DNA of 64,000 bases from Craterostigma plantagineum. Taxonomy: Eukaryota > Streptophyta > Magnoliopsida > Lamiales > Linderniaceae. The notes below the pieces were generated by a model. The model did not search any database and was not told the DNA's origin. It was given only the letters and a program-made list of their open reading frames with translations. The DNA lies in NCBI GenBank assembly GCA_027422505.1, contig JAPQWV010000361.1, forward strand, positions 496,001 to 560,000, written 5' to 3'. Shown here one piece after another: positions 1 through 10,492 of this stretch. The position numbers and the translations under genes were made by a program. The number at the start of each line of letters is the position of its first letter. Position 1 is the stretch's first letter.

Positions 1-356
1 ATAGTGTAGGCAATCATTTCCTAGGTTATAGATTACGACAAAGAGCACTATTCATAGTAACCATACACACTTATAAGTTATAAGATATATGTAACTATAT
101 ACAAGAGTTTTTATATTAAAGGTCATCACTACGTTAATTCGTCCAATATTACATGTACAATCAATAATCTTTATGATGATACTCTTGAAGTAAAAGATTT
201 ATATATATTTTTTTCAATTAATTTTTAATGATATTTTTTCTTTCTTTCCTTTTCCTTGTTTATGGATCCAATACCAAAGCCTAAATATGTCTTTTTTCGT
301 AGCATTTACAATGTTCCCGTTACAATCGAGAGGCCGCTATACTTGTTGGATTATAA
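1..356. other. AT-rich intergenic DNA, no feature seen
   Basis: I see no open frame of note, RNA gene or transposon terminus here. The DNA is AT-rich with runs of T and is ordinary plant intergenic sequence upstream of the first MITE. Confidence 0.5.
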
Positions 357-358
357 TA

Positions 359-595
359 CTCCCTCCGTCCCGTTAATTTTATCATTTTCTATTTCGGGCG
401 TTCCAATAATTATATCACATTTCCTTATTTAGCAAAAAACTATCACAAACAATCAATATAATAATATTAAACATTCTTAAATGACGAGTCAAAATATACA
501 CTTTTTTTCCTTTTCATTTTACTATATTATTATAATAATACTATCCTAATTTGCGTGCCCACCAATATGTGATAAAGATAACGGGACAGAGGGAG
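359..595. mobile_element. Stowaway-like (Tc1/mariner) MITE, 237 bp
   Basis: The element begins CTCCCTCCGTCCCGTTA and ends with the near-perfect inverted copy (TAACGGGACAGAGGGAG). It is flanked by TA at 357-358 and 596-597. The CTCCCTCCGTCCC terminus with a TA duplication is the hallmark of Stowaway-type MITEs in plants. The inverted repeats extend about 26 bp with few mismatches, including the TGATAAA-type inner part. It has no coding capacity and depends on a mariner transposase supplied elsewhere. Confidence 0.93.
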
Positions 596-597
596 TA

Positions 598-1114
598 TCT
601 AGTAATCAAGTTTTGATGAACACAAAACTTATTATTGTGTTAGTAACATATTTAATTACTGTGTAGATGAGCTCAGTACGAAAAACAGATATTAATACCT
701 CAGGGCAACAACCGAGTGGGTCAACTGCCGGTCAACGCGGTCAACTGACAGTCAACCGGTCTCGGTCTCGGTCCCCGTCTGAGACTCCGAACTTCCATAA
801 ATAAATAGTGTGTTCCTTGCGTTGCATTCACATATCTAGCATGTGCATTGTTGAAGTATTTTAATTGTTCGATAAAATGCTTCAACGAAAACCGGTTTTC
901 AACTTGCATTGTTTTAAAGTGGATTTAACTGGCTTTCATAAAACCGATTTATGAGGATTGAGTAGAGTATTTTTCGCTTGGTTTAAAACCCAAACTCGCT
1001 TAATCCCTCAATGCTAAAATATTTTCAAGACCTCGAGTTATTACAACTATGTATTTTAAAAGTTTTCAAAAGTGTTTGTTCACCCCCTTCTGAACAGTAA
1101 ACTGGTCCTAACAA
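598..1114 (+). mobile_element. Possible copia LTR fragment
   Basis: The 3' part (about 1079-1114) reads GTTCACCCCCTTCTGAAC and then ends TCCTAACA, which resembles the R/U5 end of many plant Ty1/copia LTRs (a C-rich block shortly before a CA terminus). I found no convincing TG start, no target duplication and no partner LTR, so this is at most a scrap or a badly diverged solo LTR. The GC-richer part at 715-780 carries short GGTCAAC-type repeats. Confidence 0.35.
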
Positions 1115-1890
1115 TGTCTAACTGACACTTGAATATTCTCTATTCGATGTTAATTATATGGATTATAATCGAAATTTATTATAAAATATTTAATCTATAA
1201 TTTGATGACATAAATGTGAGAGTTCACATTCAAAAGGAGATCAATCTGTTTTTGCCCTTTGGTTTTCTCTCACGTAGCACTAGCAAATTACTATTCCAAC
1301 TTCATCTGAATAACTCAAACTAAAAAAAAAAAAAAAAAAACCACCACCAGACGAAACAGATCACAAATTAACAGTATTATCAATTAGAAGCTCAAAATGT
1401 AGTATGCATTTTTTCTAGCATCGGCCAAAATTTTTGGTGATCGAGAAACTGAACAAACCGAAGGATTAAGCCACCTTTCATTTGATTGCCTCGTCGATTG
1501 GAGGATCTCTTCATGAAAAACAGGTAAGTTCCAGAAATAAGATGTGAATGGAACATTCTATACGTAATGGTTTTAGATAATGGAAATCTGCAGATTTTGG
1601 GACGATGAATGTTGTAACGAAAATTGTTATGGTTGCAGGAAAAATTGGCAGTGGAGAAAGAAAAGATTGAGAATGTTGGGAGAGAGAAAGAGGCACATGA
1701 AGAGCAAGAAATACGAAGTTTATGATACTTTTATTTTATGTACCGTGACGATCAATCTACGTCGAAGATCTTCTAAGAGTATATAATCGATGTATGTAAT
1801 TTTTATTTTGTATACGGTAAATTTATTTATAAAATTTGTACACTTATATTACGAATAGTTTAAAATTTTATAGATTTAACATATTTACGA
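1115..1890. other. Intergenic; A19 tract and a possible gene scrap
   Basis: A pure A19 run lies at 1322-1340. Around 1640-1728 a plus-strand frame encodes a charged, Glu/Lys-rich helix-like peptide of about 29 codons ending in a stop. It looks like the C-terminal coiled segment of some plant gene, but it is too short to identify. A GT-like donor context (CAGGTAAG) occurs near 1521. No complete gene is visible. Confidence 0.3.
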
Positions 1891-1894
1891 CTAA

Positions 1895-1985
1895 ACGCCT
1901 TAGCCCGAATGGTTTCGCGGCATCATCACTACAAGTGACGTGAGATCCAGATTTCGATTCCCCTTCGTGGAATTTGAATATTTTT
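1895..1985 (+). mobile_element. tRNA-derived SINE head
   Basis: The segment carries an RNA polymerase III A-box-like sequence (TAGCCCGAATGG at 1901-1912) and, about 40 bp later, a B-box-like sequence (GATTTCGATTCCC around 1950-1962). The spacing and the GGTTCGAAT-like B box match plant tRNA-derived SINEs better than a tRNA gene: the acceptor stem does not pair and no CCA or intron structure is evident. The 3' tail is unclear (AT-rich, TTTTTGAC), so the end is approximate. Confidence 0.5.
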
Positions 1986-2479
1986 GACAAGTTTTACAAA
2001 AATCATATTAAAATAATTGTTATTATATTATTGTTATATTTTGATTTTGCGAATTAACTTATTATGATTTTAAATTTTATATGATCTCATTTTGTACAAA
2101 GATGGATCTCATGCTCCTAACTTTATTTACGGTGATCGTTACAGCTAATAGATAATATTTTTACGAAATTTTCCAGTATATTATTATAATTGTAATTTTT
2201 CCTTAATAAAATGTAATTCTCCTTTAAAATTATTATGACCCAAAATATATTTTATTTTGAAAGATGTTGCTCTGTCCGATGTTTGAACTATTGCTTATGT
2301 TAATTACTACGGGAGCACTTATCTGGATCTAGATATTTTTTTCGTAAGATTTTTTTCAAAAGAAGATACTGAGAAGAAACTAACGAAGATATTAAAGAAG
2401 AGAAGATATAAGTTTCTTTAAATATTTGTTGTGTCTTTTTATTGTTAAATGTTTTTGTATTTTATAATAACAAGCAAGC
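1986..2479. other. AT-rich leader-like stretch before the copia gag
   Basis: No genes are seen. The purine-rich AAGAAGATA-type stretch at 2340-2420 precedes the gag start and may be remnant LTR or leader of the copia element, but I found no primer-binding site (TGGTATCAGAGC) and no matching 3' LTR. Confidence 0.35.
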
Positions 2480-3339
2480 CTCGAATTTGTTGCACTTGAT
2501 ATTAATGGCAAGAACTATTTAGCTTGGGTACTGATGACGAAGTTCACCTGAAAGCCAAAGGTTTAGGTGACACCATTATCGTTGGGAATGCTACAACAAA
2601 TAACGGCACATGCCCATCCGACGCCAGTGGCACAATAATATCCACCACCGCTCAGGATAAGGCAAAAGCCTTGATATTTCTTCGCCATCATATTCATGAA
2701 TGTATGAAAACTGAATACTTAAACGAAAAGGATCCGGCTGAGTTGTGGAACAATTTGAAAGAACGATACGACCACATGACAACTGTTATCCTGCCAAGCG
2801 CAAGGTACGTCTGGATAAATTTACGACTACAAGATTTTAAATCGGTGAATAAATATAATTTTGCGGTTCATAGAATTATTTTCACATTGAAATTATGTGG
2901 AGAAACAATCATCGATGATGATAAGCTCGAAAAACATTCACCACTTTCCATCCATCGAATGTAGTGTTACAACAACATATCGTGAACAGCAATTTAAAAT
3001 GTATTCAGAACTAATATCTGTTTTATTGTTGGCTGAACAAAACAATTAATTGTTGATGAAAAACCACTAATCCCGACCGGTCGGTGCGGCTGCGCTCCTT
3101 CAAGCGAATGCTATCAGAAGAAATAATAATGATAATAATAGAGGTAATGGTCGTGAACGTGAACGTGGTGGATATCGCAGCCGAGGTCAAAGCCGAGGTC
3201 GTGGCCGGGGATACTACGGTGGTGGTTCTTTTCCGTGGTGGTTATCGTAACTCTCGTGGCGGTCATCGAAATCTTCTCCAAAAGAGGAAAAGTTACAATA
3301 TTAAAGATGAAAAGAGGCACACCGAACAAAAGAATAATG
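2480..3339 (+). pseudogene. Copia gag polyprotein, N-terminal part (UBN2-type), broken
   Basis: The frame at 2524-2964 encodes a typical plant copia gag (retrotransposon gag / UBN2 family), with LRHH near residue 53, ELWNNLKERYDH (about residues 74-85) and LRLQDFKSVNKYN (about 101-113). The recognisable protein begins earlier, near 2490, where the frame reads into LDINGKNYLAW-like sequence. A frameshift near 2930 moves the following part into another frame. By 3170-3235 an Arg/Gly-rich linker (SRGQSRGRGRGYYGGG) is readable, as normally precedes the zinc knuckle. The gene stops at 3339 because another element is inserted there. The role was capsid formation and RNA packaging; it is now non-functional. 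Confidence 0.85.
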
Positions 3340-3344
3340 ATGAG

Positions 3345-4416
3345 TGATGCGGTCGAAAAATGACCTACCGCAAATGTGGGCTAAGGAGTTTCTTCCCGCC
3401 TTAACTTCGCCGCGCGTCTTGCCTGAAAACTGCCGCAACAGGGTAAATTTGGGGGTCGTTCTCCCTCTTGCCTTAGTCAAGAGGGCGTTTCCATTTCAAA
3501 GTATAAGTAGCGAAGAATGTTATGTAAAAATGGTGTGAAGTGATAAAAAGTGGCTAAGTGGTTAGTAATAATGGTAGAGTGACGGTGTCGACGGATGGCG
3601 CACCCTAAGGGTGACTAACGATATTTATAGCCTCCCTAAAAGCGTACCTGGTCGAAGGCGGTTCTTCCACGTTCGCTCCACTCTGTGTTTGTGGAGATCG
3701 CATATGGCCACGATCTGGAGCGGTTTCCTGGTACGGTTTCTTACGGCCGGCTATGCATGTGTAAGGGTCATGTGTGGCGGCCACAATCTTGTTTCTTTCC
3801 TTCGTTCTCGCTAGGAGTCGCGGTATGCCTTGGGACCATCAGGAATTGCCTTTCCTTGCTCCTCGGGCTTCTTTCCCGAGGTCCCCTCTCGCGGCCGCCC
3901 TTGCTTTGTGAAGGCTTCGGGGTCTACGGCTCCTCGGGTAATTAATCCAAGGACTTCCTTCGTGGCTGCCCTCGCGGCTCAAAAGGTATTAGTACAGGGC
4001 TCGAGGATGTCCTACGAGAGCCTCTCTAGCGACTCAAAGGTGGAATCATAGGGCTCCTTGGGAAAAGGTCTCGAGAACCTACCTCACGGCGTTTCTTGCG
4101 GCTCGCTGGGTAGACGTCCACGGTTCCTCGAGAGCTGAAGGTTTGGCACCGCCGGCTCCTCAGACTGGCTTCCCGAAAGATGACTTCACCCTTTGAAGAC
4201 TAAAACGACGTGCTGTGGCTCCTCGGGAAATGTTCTCGAGACATCGCCGCGGGTCAAAGGTTCGACCTTCACGACGCCTTGGGAAAGGTAGGGCTTGAAG
4301 GGTACAAAGCGTTTTCCCCTCGACCCTGTCCCATAAGTTGGCTAAATTTGTGGGTTTGGTTCGTTATAACTAACTTTGAGTATTTTGCCTTTGACCGAAA
4401 AAATCCGGGGGTAACA
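3345..4416 (+). repeat. 5' LTR (1072 bp) of the non-autonomous element
   Basis: It begins TG and ends CA (GGGGGTAACA). The 3' quarter is duplicated at 8064-8302. The LTR is GC-richer than its surroundings and has a recurring CTCCTCGGG/TTCCCGAGG-like phrase between 3840 and 4240. Small ORFs here are incidental. Confidence 0.85.
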
Positions 4417-5190
4417 ACAGTCCCCCTTTAATGTCCAAAAGAGTTGTAAATTTTGGACGTTGAGTGGTCATGGCAAAATAGGGGCCCTTTTCTTCCCTCC
4501 GACTGAACTCATGTTTCCTCCTCAGAGGGTATGATTTCCCGACCAGAGGAATGATTTCCAGGCCCGAAGCCATGATTTCCAGGTCAGAAAACGAATTTCC
4601 GACCAGAGGCTTAGCTTCCAGGCCAAAGGAGATGATTTCCCGCACAGAATATAATTTCTCGAAAACATATTCCCGACCAGAGGGTATAATTTTAGGACCA
4701 GAGGAGATGATTTGCCGCACATAGAATATAATTTCCCGAGCAGAAACTATTATCGACCAGAGGTATAATTTTCGGAGCAGAGGATGTGATTTCCCGTACA
4801 TAGAATATAATTCCCTAACTGAAAATATTATCGACCAGAGGGTATAATTTCCGGACCAGAGGAGGTGATTTCCCGCACATAGAATATAATTTCCCGAACA
4901 AAAAATATAATTTTCCAGCCCGCCATGTGTCGATCTGCGCGGGCTCGCATGGAGACTACTTTAGGCGGGAAGATTCCCCCCAAAAATTTTCCAATCGTCC
5001 TAGCACTTGCTCACCATCGATCTTAATCTCATCCAACGGTCCATCTTCATCTTCTAGTACCTATATGCCCTTTCATCTTTCTCATTTCTCCTCTTCACTG
5101 TTCACCATCCACTGATTTTGTCGAGCTCCAGAGTTATCCCTCGCCGCCAATTCGAACTCCATACTATGTACGCACTCATCTCACTTTCTT
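4417..5190 (+). repeat. Leader with imperfect minisatellite (CCAGAGG..GATTTCC units)
   Basis: From about 4510 to 4925 units of roughly 18-40 bp recur, alternating CCGACCAGAGG, GGTATAATTT, GAGATGATTTCCCGCACA and TAGAATATAATTTCCCGA. The repeat reads open on the minus strand for 143 codons, which is a by-product of repetition and not a gene. 4930-5190 is the untranslated leader before the gag-like start at 5201. No clear tRNA primer-binding site follows the LTR at 4417. Confidence 0.7.
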
Positions 5191-5200
5191 TTCCTTAGTT

Positions 5201-7286
5201 ATGTCTCGTAGCGACAGTAGTAGTTCTTCCTCTGGGTCGGGCAATGACAGGGCTTCTTCAAATAGCGATATGGTCTCGGTGGGTAGCGATCGGGTTAATT
5301 TAAGTAGCGCTAAGGATTATTTGAGTGGAGATGGGGCTGTTTTAGAAAGTGATAGGATTTCAATTTCGTCGGGTAAGGTCGCCAGTGCCCAGGCGATTCA
5401 CGCGCGGCCGCCTCTTCAGCCGTGGCCGCGGCCACGTCTCTTTCTTCCCTTTTGACCCCTTTACCTCCCCTTCCTCTCGAAGAAGCTTATTACGATCTCA
5501 AGGAGTTTAAGAATGCCTTTAAGATTTTGGTTAGGGAGGTTGAAAGGGGTCGCCGGGGTCTTCCGTGGCATCGGATTAAAGTCTCATTCTTTACTTTGTT
5601 GCACATTCCTCGTCTTCGAGCTCGTTTAGGATGCCGTCGAGCACGAAGTTCGTGGTCCTTTACCTCTAGATGTGGCTAGAGACTCTCCCGAGGGCTTCGA
5701 CACCTAATTCGTAGATCAAGTCGCTATGGGGCTTATGTTCCCTCTTCCTCCTTTTCTAATTGACATTTTCAAGTATTATGAAATCTCGCCTGCTTAGCTT
5801 GCTCCCAATTCTTTCGGCCTTCTCCTTTCTTTAGCTATTCATTTGAGTCGTTTCGGTTTTTCTCCGTCTCTACCCACGATCACTTACCTAATGCGAATAA
5901 ATCAGAAGGAGGCGGGTAAATTTGTTTTCCCCCTACCAACGTTGGAGAGCTTATCCATGGAGGCTGGATGAGTAAGTTCTTCTTCGTTCGCTCTCCCGTG
6001 GAATGTCCCGAAAATTAGCTCATTCCATTCACTTGGAACGATCACATCGATATTCGACATCCTCTTTCCCCCGACTCTTCGGACTCGGCAAAAACCTTCT
6101 TAGCGAAGGTTGGCGAGAGGCGCTTCCTAGCCCCTGACCTTATTAAGTACGATCTCCTCTGCCGATTTGGGTTTTGTTGAAGGGAATTCAGCTATCCACT
6201 ACCTTAGGTATTTGATTAGTTCTAACCTCGTGCATCGTCGTCTTCTAATTTTCCATTATGACTTATGTTATTATTCTTTTTTTGCTTTTTCCTGACAGCC
6301 GAGCGTATGGATCTAGTGGAGGTAATCGCCCTGGCCGATGGCGAAGAAGAGGCTCCTCTAGCCGCCCCAACAGCTGCCAAAGCCCCAACTACGTGATCGA
6401 AAGGGAAAGGTAAAGCGCCGACATCGTCCTTGGGTGTTCGCAAATCAGCCCCTAATCGGGCCACATCATCTCCAAGGGGAATTTCTACAAAGAGAGCAAA
6501 ACCTCCCACGGAATCCTCGGCCCCTCCACTGCTTGAAGCTCAGGGCCTGTCGACCCCCGACTTACTCCATGACGTCTCTCTTACATCGGGACAGGTATGG
6601 TACTTCATATATGAAATTATCTTCTTACAGTATTAATGGTTTCTCTCCTTTCTCGTAGAGCCTTGCTCTCATCTACGAGGCGATTAGGCGTCTCTCCATC
6701 TCTCGGACAAGCATGGTTCGTTGGTTCGAGCGAGCCAAGACTCTTAGAAGAAACTGGAAGAAGCGAACCAAGCGAACACTCAAGCCATTAAGAAGGGGGA
6801 GGAGCTGCTGAAGCAACTTGAAGGTCTCCACGCCCAATTCGCTCAAGCCGCGTCTGCCCGCACTGAATAGGAGGCCAAGCGCAAAGAGCAGGAGATAAAG
6901 AGAGAGCAAGAGGAGATCACTCGCCATCAACTAGAGTAGGCCATGTCTCACGCTTCGTTTCCAAACTCACTTTCCGCGCTGAGATGTTCAAGTACTTCAG
7001 CGTCGGGTTTCATGGATGTATCTCCCAACTTCGTAAGCATGGCTACGATCGTTCTTGTCACATCTTCGACTTCCTCTACGTGCATCGCACCCTCAAGGAC
7101 ACTCCCGAGGGCGGCTATCAGGCGGAGCCGAAGGGAAGCGAGGTTCCCTTAGAAGTCACCTCCATCTCTACCACTCCTGAGGAGGATATGCTCGAGTCAC
7201 ACGCTGATGGGGAAGATAGGACCGAGGAAATAGCCACAGTTGTCCCTGACGAGGTGGCCGAGCCTTCGGCTGGAGGGTCCAACTGA
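5201..7286 (+). pseudogene. Gypsy-type gag-like protein (putative gypsy type transposon family), broken
   Basis: The start at 5201 opens a Ser-rich N-terminus (MSRSDSSSSSSGSG...). After frameshifts near 5410 and 5660, the region 5720-6180 reads as the conserved core of the plant 'putative gypsy type transposon' family: MGLMFPLPPFLIDIFKYYEI, then a segment with LAPNSFGLLLSLAIHLSRFG, then a Gly-Trp/Phe-rich strand. A Lys/Ser-rich linker follows (6300-6590). A GT..AG interval at about 6593-6658 looks like a retained intron. 6660-6940 is a charged coiled-coil region, and 6984-7286 (SVGFHGCISQLRKHGYD, then an acidic C-terminus) ends in a stop. At least four stops or shifts make it a pseudogene. 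The family is gag-like; its exact role is inferred. Confidence 0.75.
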
Positions 7287-8063
7287 CGCCCTTATGCTTT
7301 CTCGTAATGTTTGGACCGTACTCGGCCTTATATGCAATGCCCCGAGAGCGCTCCTTTTGTCTTGACTTTTCTTTTCTGTAATTTGGTCTTGCTTTTGCTA
7401 TAGTGATGTTTTGACCGAACGGTTATCGTATTATCTAACCTTTTGCGCACTTCTTTATCTGAATCTAGAATCGCTGTTTTACAGCTAGAAAATCTCCGTT
7501 TTTGCTGTTTATTTCCAATGCGGTCGATCCACCAGTCTTGTTTCTCAATTTTAATTATCCTTTCAGGCATTTTACTCGATTATTTTGTAGCGAAGGAGAG
7601 AGTTGGCTGAAGCTTGAATTCCTCGACTCGTTCTTTCAAATCCAAATTTTTCCTGGCGACTCCTTCCTCGAGCGTGTTGGTAACGGTCTCTCCGAAAATG
7701 AAGCAGATCGAGCCGCTCCTCACGTGGATTTCCTCGACTTCGCTTTTCAAAATTTAATTCCTCCTGGAGACTTCTTCTCGAGCCGGTAACATGGAGATGA
7801 CACCGATGGCTTATGAGGAAGCCCAGAAGCCGGTCGCCTGCGGAGCCAACTGGTCGAGGCCCAACTTGAAATTGAGAAGCATGCTCAAACAAGGGCTCGT
7901 CCCGGTCGATCGGGTGTCTGAGGTGGCGAACTTGTACTTCCGTTTCGGATTCCAGGGGTATCTCTCTCAACGCAGGACGAACGACTTTCCTCAATCCGTG
8001 TATCCCTTTACTTTCTTGAACCCCAAGAGGGCACTTCTCCAGATGACCTCTCGACGCTCGTCT
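7287..8063 (+). other. Non-coding 3' internal region of the non-autonomous element
   Basis: It lies between the gag-like stop and the surviving 3' LTR end. Overlapping ORFs on both strands at 7572-8135 are mutually antisense and match nothing I recognise. The 833 bp of LTR sequence expected before 8064, if the 3' LTR equalled the 5' LTR, is not here. Confidence 0.5.
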
Positions 8064-8302
8064 TCGAAAGATGAGTTCACCCTTTGAAGGCTGAAACAAC
8101 GTGGTGTGCCTCCACGGGAAATGTTCTCGAGACATCCCCGCGGCTCAAAGGTTCGACTTCAAGACCCCTTGGAGAAGGTACTTGAAGGGTCCGAAGCGTT
8201 TTCCCTCGCGCCGTGTCCCATACTTTGGCTAATTCGTGGGTTTGGTTCGTTATAACTAACTTTGAGTATTTTGCCTTTGACTTGGAAAATCTGGGGGTAA
8301 CA
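8064..8302 (+). repeat. Truncated 3' LTR (last 239 bp)
   Basis: It aligns with 4180-4416 from GATGACTTCACCCTTTGAAG to the terminal GGGGGTAACA with scattered substitutions and small indels. Similarity fades to the left of 8064. The outer end and the target duplication after it are intact. Confidence 0.85.
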
Positions 8303-8385
8303 ATGAGCAATGCTAACGTTGCAGTGGTTTGGGCCATTGATCGAGAACTTGTCGCACGCCCAAACACCTTGTTGAATCTATTCTA
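8303..8385 (+). pseudogene. Copia gag zinc-knuckle remnant (continuation of 2480-3339)
   Basis: In one frame the sequence reads Q-C-stop-R-C-S-G-L-G-H-stop-S-R-T-C-R-T-P-K-H-L-V-E. This is the CX2CX4HX4C knuckle and following RTPKHLVE motif of plant copia gags, with the Tyr and Trp positions turned into stops. Its 5' half lies 5 kb upstream, before the inserted LTR element, and the Copia reading ends again at about 8385 where tandem repeats start. Confidence 0.85.
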
Positions 8386-8390
8386 TATTG

Positions 8391-9726
8391 AAAGTGCGAA
8401 TGGAGAATTTTGTCCTATTGTGAATTGACCAATATGTCCTTAATTTATATTCTTTATGAATAAAAAATAATTCATAAGAAACCAACTATTTAATTCAACT
8501 TTTATTAGAATATAAACAACCTCCCATATAAGCCATTCCTTTCATTTGATTTTTAAAATTCAATTAATAATATTATATAGAACGTATTTACAAAGTAATA
8601 TACTATAAATTCAATTAATGTTGCTTTATGACCCTTAGTGGCACTTACGATCCTTAGTTTTGCTTATGCCGTGCACAGTTATATATTAAAAGTGCGAATA
8701 GAGAATATGTTTTATCCTATTGTGCATTGACCAATATGTATTCTATAATTATGAATCAAATAAAAAATAATTCATAAGAAACCAACTATTTAATTCAACT
8801 GGTACTAGAATATAAACAACCTCCCAAATATGCCATCCCTCTCATTGGACTTTTAAAATTCAATTACTAATATTATATAGAACGTATTTAAAAAGTAATA
8901 TACTATAAGTTCAATTACTGTTGCCTTTATGACCCGTAATGGCACATACGGTCCTTAGTGTTACTTATGCCGTGGACATGTTATATATTAAAAGTGCGAA
9001 TAGAGAATATGTTTTATCCTATTGTGAATTGACCAATATGTCCTTAAATTGTATTATATATTTATGAATCAAAAATAAAAAATAATTCATAAGAAAATCA
9101 ACTATTTAATTCAACTGTTATTAGAATATAAACAACTTCCCAAATACGTCATTCCTCTCATTGGATTTTCAAATTCAGTTATTAAAAATATATAGAGCGT
9201 ATTTACAAAGTAATAGTTTCTATAAATTCAAGGGTCTTTACACAAAATACCCACTGGAAAAAAACTTGTAATTTAGTACCCAGTTAGATTTTTTTATATG
9301 TAAGTACCTAGTAGAATAAATTTTTTGCAGATAGGTACCCGATCTGCCGCAGGTACGCCATACAACGCATTTAGGTACCCTATATCAACGTATTGTGGTA
9401 CATCATTTGAGAAAGTAGTACGCCGTATTAGCACATTTAGGTACGCCATCTTTAACACATAAGGTACGTCGTACAAACACATTTAGGTACCATATATCAA
9501 CATGTTACGGTACTCCATACACACACAGGAAGGTACGGCGTGACTGAAGAAACTGGTAAACATTAAATCGGGTACCTATGTGTAAAAATTTCTGACATGG
9601 GGTACTTATCTGTAATAATTTTAGTCAAGTAGGTATTGATGTGTAGATGTCAGTAAATTCAATTATTGTTGCCTTTCTGACCCTTACGGCACTTACGATC
9701 CTTAGTGTTGCTTATGTCGTGTGCAT
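8391..9726 (+). repeat. Three tandem copies of a ~300-bp repeat
   Basis: Copies begin AAAGTGCGAAT at 8391, 8689 and 8991 (periods 298 and 302 bp). Shared landmarks are TTGACCAATATGT, AACCAACTATTTAATTCAACT, a TATTATATAGAACGTATTTA block and CCTTAGTGTTGCTTATGCCGTG. The third copy is interrupted by a 422-bp MULE (9232-9653) and resumes at 9654. The unit is AT-rich and non-coding. Confidence 0.9.
9232..9653. mobile_element. Short non-autonomous MULE (422 bp)
   Basis: It is flanked by a perfect 9-bp duplication TAAATTCAA (9223-9231 and 9654-9662), the size made by Mutator-like transposases. The ends are long, degenerate inverted repeats of about 50 bp: GGGTCTTTACACAAAATACC on the left against the complement of a right end finishing GATGTGTAGATGTCAG. 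The core has a dispersed GGTAC motif (GGTACGCCATAC, TTTAGGTACC) recurring about ten times, itself partly palindromic. It has no coding capacity. Confidence 0.88.
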
Positions 9727-10146
9727 GGTACGTAAAAAAAAAGGAATTTGTAAAGTGGGGCATATCACCCTTAGTGTTGCATGCAATGTATTGATTATTA
9801 TATATGTCCATCAATGTAGATGCAATGCATGTTAGTGTACATGTTAATGAAAATTTGATAGGAAATTTTTTTGAAAAGGTTGAACTAATGACAAATTCAG
9901 ACGTATATATAGATGTATATGTTGGCATGTTTCATCGTTGATGTGCTATACTTTACGAATTTAGGTATTCCTTGCGACTGAAACTCGGATCCACAACAAC
10001 AACGAGGGGAACTTAGGTCTCACGGTCCTTCCAGTTAAATCTGTACCTAGCGAGGATCGACGTGGTGCGATAAAGATTGTTGTCTCTAGGCAGGTAGCGG
10101 ATTCAGGACAAGATAAAAAATTATACGGAAACTCATATTAATTGAT
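9727..10146. other. Non-coding spacer with a possible exon scrap
   Basis: No recognisable gene. A run at 10020-10130 is GC-richer than its surroundings and open in one plus frame (LPVKSVPSEDRRGAIK), which might be an exon of the Helitron gene, but I cannot identify it. Confidence 0.3.
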
Positions 10147-10492
10147 TCCAACTGTTTTCCTCTTTGAGTATCAAACTCGTTTAACGCTTCACATCCAACT
10201 ATTCAGGGCACACCAATTCATGGGGTTATTTCTTCAAGCGCTATGAAACATTTCGACCGCACGTTGCAACCAAAAAACGTATGTTCTAACAAATCTCAGC
10301 GTGAAAGAAATAAACCCTCGCTATCCGAATGTTAATCTTAATATAGAGTTGATCTTGAATCCATCAACAACTGTCTCCGAGGTTGAGGAGCCGCTTGATT
10401 TCACGAACAAATCTTTCAAGTTTTTCAGCTTCACTCATGTTATTGGCGAGTCGGAAGAGAACCTACTTTCAGGTAAACATTTTACAATGCAT
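10147..10492 (+). pseudogene. RPA70-like OB-fold (DUF223-type) fragment
   Basis: The frame reading TYVLTNLSVKEINPRYPNVN (about 10277-10335) continues through NIELILNPSTTVSEVEEPLD to FTHVIGESEENLLS. That is the pattern of plant replication protein A large-subunit N-terminal OB folds, where a Y.L.N..V motif is followed by a strand and an 'I.F...T' strand. An upstream part (10150-10270) is in another frame. A GTAAAC donor-like site follows at 10493. The family binds single-stranded DNA; here it is a broken copy probably carried by a Helitron. Confidence 0.55.

Larger units (their letters stand above)
3345..8302 (+). mobile_element. Non-autonomous LTR retrotransposon with gypsy-type gag-like gene
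   Basis: The element starts TGATGCGG, ends GGGGGTAACA, and is flanked by a perfect 5-bp duplication ATGAG (3340-3344 and 8303-8307). The last 240 bp (8064-8302) are a clear copy of 4180-4416, identifying the LTRs. Between them lie a tandem-repeat leader and one gag-like gene, with no protease, integrase or RT. The 5' LTR is 1072 bp (3345-4416) but only the final 239 bp of the 3' LTR remain, so an internal deletion removed the inner part. It would rely on proteins from an autonomous gypsy relative. Confidence 0.9.

Noticed and set aside
1895..1985. A tRNA gene
   Set aside because: A and B boxes are present but the acceptor stem and arms do not pair; a SINE head is the better reading.
4370..4801. 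143-codon minus-strand ORF over the minisatellite
   Set aside because: It is low-complexity repetition with no domain, antisense to an LTR element leader.
7572..8135. 187-codon minus-strand ORF at the 3' end of the non-autonomous element
   Set aside because: It lies antisense in the element, overlaps LTR sequence and has no recognisable domain.
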